64,000 nucleotides of DNA. It comes from Planctomycetota bacterium. Lineage in GTDB: Bacteria; Planctomycetota; Planctomycetia; Planctomycetales; Planctomycetaceae. Below the pieces are notes generated by a model. That model saw only the letters and a list, made by a program, of their open reading frames with translations, was not told the origin of the DNA and did not search any database. Location: the NCBI GenBank assembly GCA_016872645.1, contig VGZH01000003.1, forward strand, positions 46,050 to 110,049, written 5' to 3'. The translations under genes and the position numbers were made by a program. Shown piece after piece: positions 1-7,075 of the stretch. Numbering within the stretch: the stretch's first letter is position 1; the number at the start of each line of letters is the position of its first letter.

Positions 1-716
1 GCAACTTGCGACTGGTGGTCAGCATTGCGAAGAAGTACCGCAATCGCGGCTTGTCTTTCCTGGACTTGATCCAAGAAGGAAACACCGGCCTCATGCGGGC
101 GGTCGACAAGTACGAGTACCGCCGAGGCTACAAGTTTTCGACGTATGCAACCTGGTGGATTCGCCAGGCGATCACACGTGCCATCGCCGATCAGGCCCGC
201 ACGATCCGCATTCCGGTGCACATGATCGAGACAATGTCGAAACTGCGACGAGTCAACAAGCGGTTGCTCCAAGAAAACGGCTACGAGCCAACGATCGAGG
301 AGACGGCCGACGCGGCCGGTGTCAGTTTGGAGGAGGCTCGCCGCGTGATGAAGATTTCGCGGCACCCCATCAGCCTCGACCGCCCGGTCGGCGAAAGCGA
401 AGACAGCTTCTTCGGCGAGTTCATCGAAGATCACGGGACTGACAGCCCGGTCAACACGGCAGCATCCGAGATGCTCAAGGACAAGATCGACAACGTTTTG
501 AAAACGTTGACGTACCGCGAACGTGAGATCATCAAACTGCGCTACGGCCTGGGAGACGGCTACACCTACACCCTCGAGGAGGTCGGCCGCATTTTCAAAG
601 TCACTCGCGAACGTGTCCGACAGATCGAAGCAAAAGCTGTCCGCAAACTGCAACACCCGGTTCGCAGCAAGCAGCTCAAAGGCTTCCTTGAGGGGCTGAT
701 GCCGGCGATGTCCTGA
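1..716 (+). CDS. rpoD: Primary RNA polymerase sigma factor (RpoD/SigA type), 5' end cut by window
   Basis: Housekeeping sigma-70 factor that directs RNA polymerase to -10/-35 promoters. The reading frame is already open at base 3, so the N-terminal part (region 1 and the start of region 2) lies outside the window. The 237 visible residues begin in region 2.1, pass through the region 2.2-2.4 block ([17 protein letters not shown], then [13 protein letters not shown]), which melts and reads the -10 element, continue through sigma-3, and end with the region 4.2 helix-turn-helix ([19 protein letters not shown]) that reads the -35 element. These motifs are nearly invariant in primary sigma factors, so the class is secure. 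The 3' end faces the convergent dehydrogenase gene, with a hairpin between them. Confidence 0.95.
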   Translation, partial: NLRLVVSIAKKYRNRGLSFLDLIQEGNTGLMRAVDKYEYRRGYKFSTYATWWIRQAITRAIADQARTIRIPVHMIETMSKLRRVNKRLLQENGYEPTIEETADAAGVSLEEARRVMKISRHPISLDRPVGESEDSFFGEFIEDHGTDSPVNTAASEMLKDKIDNVLKTLTYREREIIKLRYGLGDGYTYTLEEVGRIFKVTRERVRQIEAKAVRKLQHPVRSKQLKGFLEGLMPAMS

Positions 717-722
717 TCAATC

Positions 723-773
723 GCAGGATGGGTACTCTTACCCGTTTCGGTACGGCAAGAGTGCCCTACCTGC
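723..773. repeat. Hairpin between convergent genes (terminator-like or dispersed repeat)
   Basis: The left arm GCAGGATGGGTACTCTT pairs with the right arm AAGAGTGCCCTACCTGC, matching at 14 of 17 positions around a loop of about 17 nt. It starts seven bases after the sigma factor stop and ends just before the stop of the convergent dehydrogenase gene. It could end transcription from both sides. There is no U-run, so it may instead be a member of a dispersed palindromic family. Confidence 0.6.
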
Positions 774-777
774 AGGA

Positions 778-1869
778 TTATTCCCACGCGACACCGGTTT
801 CCTTGGCAACAAACCGCAGGTCTTCAACCACTGCCGGGACCAGCGGGATACCCGTCGAGCGGCGTTCGATTTCGGCGAAGCGCTCGGGATCACCGGGGAT
901 CAACGGGCCGCGTGTCCCGGGTGCGGGGCGAGTCGCTCGAAACGTCCGACTCCAATCGTCGACCTGTCGTTTGAACTCCAACGGGTCGATGAAGGCGTCG
1001 ATCCGCATTGCTCCGAAAAAGTGACCGATCCCCTGTCCTACTCGTCGCGGCGGTTCGGCGTGATCCAGCGTGAACGGAGGCGTGAAGGGTCCCCAATTGG
1101 CACCGCTCAGCGGACCACACAACAGATCGACCATCGCTCCCAAGCAATAACCTTTGTGGCCGCCGTGATCGCGGTCGGCGCCCAGCGGGAGCATCGCACC
1201 GCCATCAACCATCGCGTGCGGGTTCGTTGTCGGATTGCCGTCGCGGTCAATCGCCCAGCCATCGGGGATTGGTTTGTCAGTCCGAATCGCCATCTCGACT
1301 TTGCCGAACGCGGCGGCCGGCGTCGCCATATCGATCACCACCGGCGGTTCCTCCAGACCGGGAAACGCGATCGCCAGCGGATTCGTGCCGAGCATTTTCT
1401 CAGCGCCCCACAGCGGCGCGACAATTTTCGTGGTGTTCGTCATCGCCCAACCAATCATGTCGCGTTTCAACGCTTCCAGCACATACCAGCCAGCGATGCC
1501 GTAGTGATTCGTGTGCCGCACCGCGACCCAGCCGGTGCCGACACGATCAGCCTTCTCCATCGCGATCGCGTTCGCCTGCGGCCCGACGACCAATCCGAGT
1601 CCGTTATCTCCGTCGACCGTCGCCGTGCTGGGTGACTCGCGGACGATTGTGATGTTCGGCTGCGGATTAATTCGCCCGATCGACAACATGCTGACATACG
1701 ACCGCAACCGCGCGATGCCATGCGAGTCGATCCCTCGCAAGTCGCTGAGCACCAGAATGGCCGCCGCCTGATCCGCAGCTTCGGCTGGCACGCCAAAGTG
1801 CTTAAAGACTTGTGAAGCGAACTCGTGTAGACGTTCAGACGCAAAGCAATGCGATTCCAAGTCGAGCAT
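778..1869 (-). CDS. Malate/L-lactate dehydrogenase (Ldh2 family) oxidoreductase
   Basis: NAD(P)-dependent oxidoreductase of the malate/L-lactate dehydrogenase Ldh2 (MdhC/YlbC-like) family, which reduces 2-oxoacids or related compounds in the cytoplasm. The longer open frame runs back to 2187, but that part overlaps pepA. The ATG at 1869 is preceded by GAAGG with proper spacing and gives 363 aa, normal for the family. Visible family motifs are SHGIARL near the N-terminus, the HTNHYGIAGWY block with the catalytic histidine, and GGHKGYCLGAMVDLL near the C-terminal third. It lies 82 nt downstream of pepA on the same strand, so the two are probably co-transcribed. The exact substrate cannot be told. 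Confidence 0.9.
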   Translation of the reverse strand: MLDLESHCFASERLHEFASQVFKHFGVPAEAADQAAAILVLSDLRGIDSHGIARLRSYVSMLSIGRINPQPNITIVRESPSTATVDGDNGLGLVVGPQANAIAMEKADRVGTGWVAVRHTNHYGIAGWYVLEALKRDMIGWAMTNTTKIVAPLWGAEKMLGTNPLAIAFPGLEEPPVVIDMATPAAAFGKVEMAIRTDKPIPDGWAIDRDGNPTTNPHAMVDGGAMLPLGADRDHGGHKGYCLGAMVDLLCGPLSGANWGPFTPPFTLDHAEPPRRVGQGIGHFFGAMRIDAFIDPLEFKRQVDDWSRTFRATRPAPGTRGPLIPGDPERFAEIERRSTGIPLVPAVVEDLRFVAKETGVAWE

Positions 1870-1951
1870 CTGTTGGCCTTCAAAGGTGTCGATGAACCAC
1901 CACGGCACAAAGACGGGCAGAAACGACGTTGTGCCTTCGTGTCTTCGTGGT

Positions 1952-3436
1952 TCAACTGTTTGCTGCGACTTCCACGAGTGTCCGCACCAGGCAGCCGGTC
2001 GCTCCCCCTTCGCGATGCCCCTTGCTTGACGAGGCGAAGGCGGGACCGGCGATGTCGAGGTGAACCCACGGTTTTCCGCCAACAAATTTTTCGAGAAACT
2101 TCGCAGCCGTAATGGCTCCGCCCCATCGACCGCCGACGTTCTTGCAGTCGGCGACGTCGCTCTTGAGCAGTTCGTTGTACGAGTCAAACATCGGCAGTTG
2201 CCACACGTCTTCGCCTTGCAACTTCGCGGCGGCTAGCACTTGGTCGCACCACTCTTGATTATTCGTGAAGGCTCCCGACACGTCCTCACCGAGCGCGACG
2301 ACGCAAGCACCAGTCAACGTTGCCAGATCAATCAGCCGGTCGGCTCCATGATCGACGGCGTAGCAGAGCACGTCGTTGATGACGAGTCGACCTTCGGCAT
2401 CGGTGTTGTGCACTTCGATCGTCACGCCATTACGAGCAGTCAGGATGTCGCCCAGCTTGTAAGCCTTACCGCCGAGCATATTCTCGACGAGCCCGCAGTA
2501 CCCAATGACATTGACTGGCAACTTCAGACGAGCGATTGCCGTCATCGCGCCGAGCACCGTCGCGGCCCCGGCCATGTCGCACTTCATCGTCAGCATCCCG
2601 TCGGTCGGCTTGATTGACAGACCGCCACTGTCAAAGGTGACCCCTTTGCCGACTAATGCCAGCGTCGGTCCATTCGGCCCGCCACCGTGATGCTCCAGCA
2701 CGACCATTCTTGCGGGGCGATCGCTCCCTTTTGCGACGGCCAACAGCGAACCAAAACGTTCAGCCTCCAGTCGATGCTCATCAAAGATGTGACACATCAG
2801 TCCACACGACATCGCCTCTTGCGATGCACGAGCGGCGAACGTCTCCGGATAGATTTCGTGGGGCGGTCGATTCACCAACTCACGGGCCAGATTGATTGCG
2901 TCGCCCAAGATGCGACCTCGCTCACTGGCCAAAGAGGCGGAGCCGACATCACTGTTGGGTGGCAGCACGATCTGCGCGGCTGCGAATGGAAACCGAGAAG
3001 GCTCGGCCTTGAACAAGTCCTGTCCCTGCGAGCCGACAATCAGTGCAGCAGCCAACACCTCGACAGCCCGGTCACGCAATAGCAAGCCAAGCACCTCCGG
3101 CACACAGACCGCTATTCGGAGCTCTTTCTTGGACGACACCTGTCGCACGGCCGTCATCGTCGCCCTTTCCCAGTGCGCGACCGACAATTCGCTCGGAGAG
3201 CCCAGCCCAACCAGCAGCAGACGGCGAGATTTCAGCGTCGGCGTATCGGGAATCGTCAGCAGTTCTGCCAGCTTTCCGGTGAGATCACCTGCCTCGCGCA
3301 ACCGGCTGAGTTGTTCCAGCAACGCATCGTCCAGCGCAATCAGTTCATTCGGCCACTCGCCCCCTTCGGGAACTCCGACGATCAGCCAGTCCGCATCAAC
3401 GTCTCGCGCTGCCGCGCTGACAACTCGCAAATCCAT
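1952..3436 (-). CDS. pepA: Leucyl aminopeptidase, M17 family
   Basis: Cytosolic dimetal aminopeptidase that releases N-terminal residues during peptide turnover. The protein has 494 aa from the ATG at 3436, which has GAGGAG about six bases upstream. A second in-frame ATG at 3454 lacks this. The N-terminal macro-like domain is followed by the catalytic domain with the metal-binding segment GKGVTFDSGGLS, the DMAGAA helix and the family signature NTDAEGRL, where Asp and Glu bind the metals and Arg is catalytic. The C-terminal segment (HLDIAGPAF) is also typical. Length and motifs are standard. It is the first gene of a leftward pair with the Ldh2-family dehydrogenase. Confidence 0.95.
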   Translation of the reverse strand: MDLRVVSAAARDVDADWLIVGVPEGGEWPNELIALDDALLEQLSRLREAGDLTGKLAELLTIPDTPTLKSRRLLLVGLGSPSELSVAHWERATMTAVRQVSSKKELRIAVCVPEVLGLLLRDRAVEVLAAALIVGSQGQDLFKAEPSRFPFAAAQIVLPPNSDVGSASLASERGRILGDAINLARELVNRPPHEIYPETFAARASQEAMSCGLMCHIFDEHRLEAERFGSLLAVAKGSDRPARMVVLEHHGGGPNGPTLALVGKGVTFDSGGLSIKPTDGMLTMKCDMAGAATVLGAMTAIARLKLPVNVIGYCGLVENMLGGKAYKLGDILTARNGVTIEVHNTDAEGRLVINDVLCYAVDHGADRLIDLATLTGACVVALGEDVSGAFTNNQEWCDQVLAAAKLQGEDVWQLPMFDSYNELLKSDVADCKNVGGRWGGAITAAKFLEKFVGGKPWVHLDIAGPAFASSSKGHREGGATGCLVRTLVEVAANS

Positions 3437-3556
3437 GATGACTCCTCGACGCACTCAGGCACTAATCGCAGAACATTGCCGACGATCGTTAGACCACGAC
3501 ATTAGCCTGTCGCGTGGAGCAAGTCATTTCAAGTGAGGCAGCACAACCGCCGCAAC

Positions 3557-4405
3557 TCAACGCATCTCGGCCGGAACAATTTCCGAGACTTCGTAGACCG
3601 GCTTACCCAGTCGGTCACGTTGATTCGGATCAAACTGTCCTGCAACGCTCACGGCTTGGCCGCTGCGGAGCGTCTTGAAATGCTGGGGATTCTTGAGCGT
3701 GACCTCACCGCCGAATTGATCGTTGTCATTGGGAGCCTGACTGTAGGTCAGATGCCAAACCTTGTTCTTGGAATCGAATTCGATAATCCCTTTCAGCCAC
3801 GAATAACCCTCGGAGTCGTAACCGAATCTGTCGCTGGTTGCACTCACAGGTGTGACGGCGTTCGCACGAACTCGTGTTCGAAATTCTGCTGAATTCACAC
3901 TCGATCGCGGCAGCCGCGGTTCATCATCCGCGATAACCGGCACGTCTCGCTCTGCCAATTCCAGCTCTGAAGAATTCGGTACGTTGGCGAATTCTTCGTC
4001 GACCAACGGTTTGGGACGCGATCGTTGGCTGGCCGTTATAACGGTGCGATCGACCTTCTCATCATCGTTGAGCCCAAACGGCTCCGTGGACTCGGATGGT
4101 TGAGCTTTGCCTGGATCCGTTGGCTCCGGCACCGTTTTTCCAGTCGCCGGTTCGTGATCCCCGTCAAATGATGTTGGAGCGGAGTCGCTAATGGGATTGG
4201 GAGCAGTCAACGTGCTCGTACCGGTCGGACTCGCCGGAATCCAAACCGCTCCGGGAGGAATTTGAGCGGTCCCGTAGGGCTGCGGCACCATTGCCGTATT
4301 CGGAGGAGCCAACGTTCCCGGATGACCATACGGGCCATAACTAAAACAGCCTGTCGCAAACAAGCACACAGCCGACACCAGTCCCAAACGGCAATCCTTG
4401 CACAT
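3557..4405 (-). CDS. Predicted lipoprotein, hypothetical
   Basis: A 282-aa exported lipoprotein of unknown function. A signal peptide ends in the lipobox LFATGC with Cys20 as the lipidated residue. Residues 30-170 are rich in Pro, Ser, Thr and acidic residues and look disordered. The C-terminal 80 residues (from about GYSWLKGIIEFD) contain a compact segment with WHLTYSQAP and a QAVSVAGQFDP stretch that could be a small beta domain. The ATG at 4405 has GAGAGGGG upstream. It sits about 100 nt upstream of pepA in the same direction. I recognise no named family. Confidence 0.75.
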   Translation of the reverse strand: MCKDCRLGLVSAVCLFATGCFSYGPYGHPGTLAPPNTAMVPQPYGTAQIPPGAVWIPASPTGTSTLTAPNPISDSAPTSFDGDHEPATGKTVPEPTDPGKAQPSESTEPFGLNDDEKVDRTVITASQRSRPKPLVDEEFANVPNSSELELAERDVPVIADDEPRLPRSSVNSAEFRTRVRANAVTPVSATSDRFGYDSEGYSWLKGIIEFDSKNKVWHLTYSQAPNDNDQFGGEVTLKNPQHFKTLRSGQAVSVAGQFDPNQRDRLGKPVYEVSEIVPAEMR

Positions 4406-4466
4406 GATATCCCCTCTCCCTGGGAAGTAGTCGACCGGAGTGTTAGGCGTTTTGCCGTGATCGTGT

Positions 4467-4520
4467 CTAGAGCGATTTCAGAACGGGTATCGCAAATGAA
4501 CCTGGCAACCGCGTGAACAT
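4467..4520 (-). CDS. Possible 17-codon leader ORF with a near-perfect Shine-Dalgarno
   Basis: Reading left, GGAAGGAGGTG is followed by tandem ATG codons (4523 and 4520) and a 17-codon frame MFTRLPGSFAIPVLKSL ending at TAG 4467. The Shine-Dalgarno is stronger than that of any neighbouring gene. The frame ends 61 nt before the lipoprotein start at 4405, so it could be a leader peptide on that mRNA. No coding bias can be measured in so short a frame. Confidence 0.3.
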   Translation of the reverse strand: MFTRLPGSFAIPVLKSL

Positions 4521-4523
4521 CAT

Positions 4524-4975
4524 CACCTCCTTCCTACGAGACAGACTCGACTCGAGAACTCCACCCGTTGAACGACAAATCGCCATTCCAAACAGCAGCC
4601 AACCAACAATCGAGCTGGCTCGGGGGCAAGAACGAGGAACGCTACCGACAATCGCCACGGTCCCCCTCTACTGAACCACGAGCGACATCTGTGTCACAGG
4701 CGACAATCGGCGCACGCGCGGCCGCCTTCGGGGACTTCGAACGACGATTGCGACTTCTGAGGATTACTGAATTCCTCTGGCACCAGTTCACATGCGCCCT
4801 GACTCTTGGCACCTCCTGGCGTCAGGTCATTTGCCCCAATGGCTTCGGCGGCGTCGACCTGCCCCAAATCCAGCCCGGATTACGGATCCAGTTTCACTCC
4901 CTTGGGCGATACTCGCTTAGAAATATAAACTTTGTTCTTTTCCGGGCACGGCTCCCAGGGCAGGTCCAGCGTTCA
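4524..4975. other. Non-coding stretch, no gene seen
   Basis: Apart from the Shine-Dalgarno at its left edge, I see no supported gene, RNA or clear hairpin here. It probably contains the promoter of the leftward lipoprotein gene. It may also contain the outer end of the decayed insertion sequence: the stretch just left of the transposase relic carries GGGCACGGCTCCCAGGGC, which resembles a terminal-repeat type of sequence. This last point is a guess. Confidence 0.4.
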
Positions 4976-5262
4976 CTAAGTCGTTGAATTGAAGAGAACT
5001 TCGGAGAGTCACGAGAGAAACCAGCCGGCTTGTGATCGTTTCATTGCGAACTGGTTTTGGTGTTGGGATGCCGTTCGAGCAGTTCGATGGCGAAGCGGCG
5101 GAGCCAAGCGAGGTTCTCGCCGAGGTGGCGATCAAGGGCGCGACTCTCGTCTTCGCGGAACGTCATGTCGCGGATCCAATGGCAAGTGCTCGCGATTCAC
5201 CTCCAACCGCGGATCGGGAAGTTCCTCAAGGTGCTCCGCGATCGACTTCAGACTCGACTCTT
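4976..5262 (-). pseudogene. ISAs1-family transposase relic with a large internal deletion
   Basis: Reading left from about 5262, the sequence encodes a typical ISAs1 transposase N-terminus (SLKSIAEHLEELPDPRLE, then VNREHLPLD). It then jumps directly to the family's C-terminal region in another frame (HWIRDMTFREDESR, then ENLAWLRRFAIELLERHP). The normal protein has roughly 300 residues between these, including the first two catalytic acidic residues, and all are missing. The junction lies near 5175-5185 at a shared CATTGGAT. After TSSQ* a further shift continues as MKRSQAGW and, after a stop, LSEVLFNSTT ending at TAG 4976. The first codon is TTG where an ATG would be expected. It is a dead fragment. 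Confidence 0.8.
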
Positions 5263-5682
5263 CAAAACTCAACAGCCAACCCCGCCGTGCCACAGCCCTC
5301 AACCCAGACACGATCCCTTCGCGTCGCACGGAGACAACGATAATTTCAAACGCTCAATCGCGTCAGCAAGTTACCCCTCCTGCACAAAGTGCGTGCTAAC
5401 CCTAGATTGCACCTCAAGTATCTCGACCGGGCAAATAGAGTGACACCCCTTAAGCAAAGACTTCTGGAGTCACCAATCATGCGAAAACAAACGATTTTCC
5501 TCGACGAAATGCCGAAAATCACGGTGCCGCGATGGGACCGAGCACTCGCTTGAATCGGAGCGATTCAATTCATTGGCTTCTGGTTCGTTGGTCACAACTG
5601 AAGATTTGTCCGCAGAATTGCGGGGATTGTGACTGAGCCATAGGATTTGGCCGGTTGATTAACTCTCGAAAGTGAAGGCACG
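5263..5682. other. Non-coding stretch upstream of mfnB, no gene seen
   Basis: No convincing gene is visible. A 24-codon frame starting ATGCGAAAACAAACG near 5479 has no ribosome binding site or recognisable product. The region probably holds the flank of the decayed insertion sequence and the promoter of the rightward mfnB gene. The mfnB ribosome binding site GAAGG lies about five bases before its ATG. Confidence 0.4.
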
Positions 5683-6456
5683 ATGACGAAGGATACGTTG
5701 GTCGCAGCAGGCGACACTCCCTGGCTACTGGTGAGTGTCCGCGATGTGAAGGAAGCCGAAGCCGCGCTGGCCGGTGGATGCGACATCCTCGATTTGAAAG
5801 ACCCGAAGAACGGGCCCCTGGGCATGGTTTCCGTGGCGAACATCGGCAAAGTCGTGACGGCGATACGCAAGAAGTCCAAGACGCTGCCGATCAGTGTCGC
5901 CGTGGGTGAACTTTCGGATTGGGACAATCTCAAGAAGATCCCCAAGCTGCCGCCGGGTCCGACTTATGTGAAGGTAGGAACAGCAAAAATCGGCAAAGAC
6001 CCCAACTGGCCGGATCGCTGGAAAGAAGTCCGCAAGCAGTTTGAATCAAATGCGAAATTGAAATTTTTCTGGGTCGCAGTGGCGTACGCCGATTGGCGGG
6101 CAGCGGGGGCTCCATCACCGACCGCAATCGTTGATGCGGTCCTGGAAGAATCGCTCACGAAATCCGGTGGCTGTGTCGGCGTGCTCTTCGACACCTGGGC
6201 GAAACAAGGCCGCAGTTTGTGGGAATGGATCAGCCGCGCGGATCTCAAACGACACGCGGACGCCTTGCATCAAGGGGGCCGACTGGTCGCACTCGCAGGT
6301 GGACTGGGCTGCGACAAGCTCAATGGCCTACACACCCTGGAACCCGATATCGTCGGGATCCGTTCGGCCGCCTGCAAAGATGGTTTGCGCAACGGTGTCG
6401 TCACAAAAGAAGCCGTGATCGCGTTTCGCACCTGCCTGAAGGGGACGCGAAAGTAG
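5683..6456 (+). CDS. mfnB: (5-formylfuran-3-yl)methyl phosphate synthase (MfnB, DUF556)
   Basis: TIM-barrel enzyme that condenses two glyceraldehyde-3-phosphates into the furan precursor of methanofuran, a C1 carrier. The 257-aa protein has the hallmark first strand LLVSVRDVKEAEAALAGG, then DILDLKDPKNGPLG, where the lysine matches the active-site Lys of archaeal MfnB. A second Lys-containing block YVKVGTAKIGK and the C-terminal phosphate-binding part (VALAGGLG, then DIVGIRSAAC) follow. The ATG has GAAGG five bases upstream. Planctomycetes and methylotrophs use methanofuran-type cofactors for formaldehyde oxidation, so this fits the lineage. No other pathway gene lies nearby. It converges on the ferredoxin gene. 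Confidence 0.88.
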   Translation: MTKDTLVAAGDTPWLLVSVRDVKEAEAALAGGCDILDLKDPKNGPLGMVSVANIGKVVTAIRKKSKTLPISVAVGELSDWDNLKKIPKLPPGPTYVKVGTAKIGKDPNWPDRWKEVRKQFESNAKLKFFWVAVAYADWRAAGAPSPTAIVDAVLEESLTKSGGCVGVLFDTWAKQGRSLWEWISRADLKRHADALHQGGRLVALAGGLGCDKLNGLHTLEPDIVGIRSAACKDGLRNGVVTKEAVIAFRTCLKGTRK

Positions 6457-6479
6457 CATGGCTCATTCGCTGGTCACAT

Positions 6480-6538
6480 CAGCACGAAGCGCCAGCGAGT
6501 GACTCCGCGGTGGATTACTCGCAGGCACGTCGTGCTGG
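6480..6538. repeat. REP-like palindromic hairpin, copy 1
   Basis: The left arm CAGCACGAAGCGCCAGCGAG.. (6480-6502) pairs imperfectly with 6515-6538 (complement CAGCACGACGTGCCTGCGAG..) around a 12-nt loop. It sits between the convergent mfnB and ferredoxin genes, where it could act as a two-way terminator. A second copy with the same core, AGCACGA..CGC.AGC.AGT, is at 58594-58650, so it belongs to a dispersed family. Confidence 0.7.
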
Positions 6539-6574
6539 TTTTTCGCGAGTCACAGAGGTTTTCGCTTAACTGCT

Positions 6575-6934
6575 TCAGCCCCAGAAGCGCTCGCCGTGCC
6601 AATTGCCGCTCGGAGTCGTTTCGACTTCAATATCACCATTCACCCGGCACTGACAGGAGAGCCGCAACTTTTTCTCATTGCCGAGTCGCCAGAAAAACAG
6701 CAGCGGACCAGCGAGAATTCGGAAGCGTTCCCACAGGCCAGGACGGCTGACATTTTCTTGGCCCTTGGTGATCAGCACTTTACAACTGCCACAGTGGCCA
6801 AAGCCCATACAGTTGAAAATCTTGTGCGGCCCCCAATACAGCGGCACTCCGTTTTCAAGTGCGACTTTTCGCAAGTTGCTACCGGGCTCGACGTCGATGC
6901 TTTTCTTTTCGTTGACGAACGTGATCTTGGCCAT
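6575..6934 (-). CDS. [2Fe-2S] ferredoxin
   Basis: Small 119-aa electron carrier with a beta-grasp [2Fe-2S] domain. The N-terminus MAKITFVNEKKSIDVEPGSN is typical. The cluster ligands are C-x5-C-x2-C (NCMGFGHCGSC) and a later Cys in LSCQC, so the spacing is adrenodoxin-like rather than plant-like. Between the third and fourth cysteines is a hydrophobic/aromatic stretch (RFRILAGPLLFFW) longer than in minimal ferredoxins, which might touch the membrane or a partner. The open frame extends back to 7846, but that part lies antisense to the oxidoreductase gene. The ATG at 6934 gives the normal N-terminus. It is divergent from that gene, so they may share a promoter region. Confidence 0.88.
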   Translation of the reverse strand: MAKITFVNEKKSIDVEPGSNLRKVALENGVPLYWGPHKIFNCMGFGHCGSCKVLITKGQENVSRPGLWERFRILAGPLLFFWRLGNEKKLRLSCQCRVNGDIEVETTPSGNWHGERFWG

Positions 6935-7039
6935 AGTGTGTTGCGGTTGAGTTCCTTGATAGTCTGGAATAGCGGAGGATGATAGGAGTCTCCGGTGCTG
7001 GTGGCAAATGGCAGACGCGATGGTATCGTGTTGAAAACT

Positions 7040-7067
7040 CGAAATCCGAAATCTGAAATCCGAAGGA
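7040..7067 (+). repeat. Heptanucleotide tandem repeat reaching the Shine-Dalgarno
   Basis: Units CGAAATC, CGAAATC, TGAAATC and CGAAGGA follow each other with a strict 7-nt period. The last unit contains the AAGGAG that serves as ribosome binding site for the oxidoreductase starting at 7076. The same type of unit recurs inside the gene at 26.5-29.7 kb. Confidence 0.8.
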
Positions 7068-7075
7068 GTTTTTCG

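Noticed and set aside
155..442. Forward frame within the sigma factor gene, and many other long frames antisense to genes
   Set aside because: High GC content opens long shadow frames. They have no start signals or recognisable products, and their composition mirrors the real gene on the other frame.
1870..2187. Longer N-terminus for the Ldh2-family dehydrogenase
   Set aside because: It overlaps the end of pepA and has no family similarity, whereas the ATG at 1869 has a good ribosome binding site and gives the usual length.
4524..4534. CACCTCCTTCC resembling the 3' end of 16S rRNA
   Set aside because: Only the anti-Shine-Dalgarno part matches and no rRNA sequence surrounds it. It is simply a strong Shine-Dalgarno on the opposite strand.
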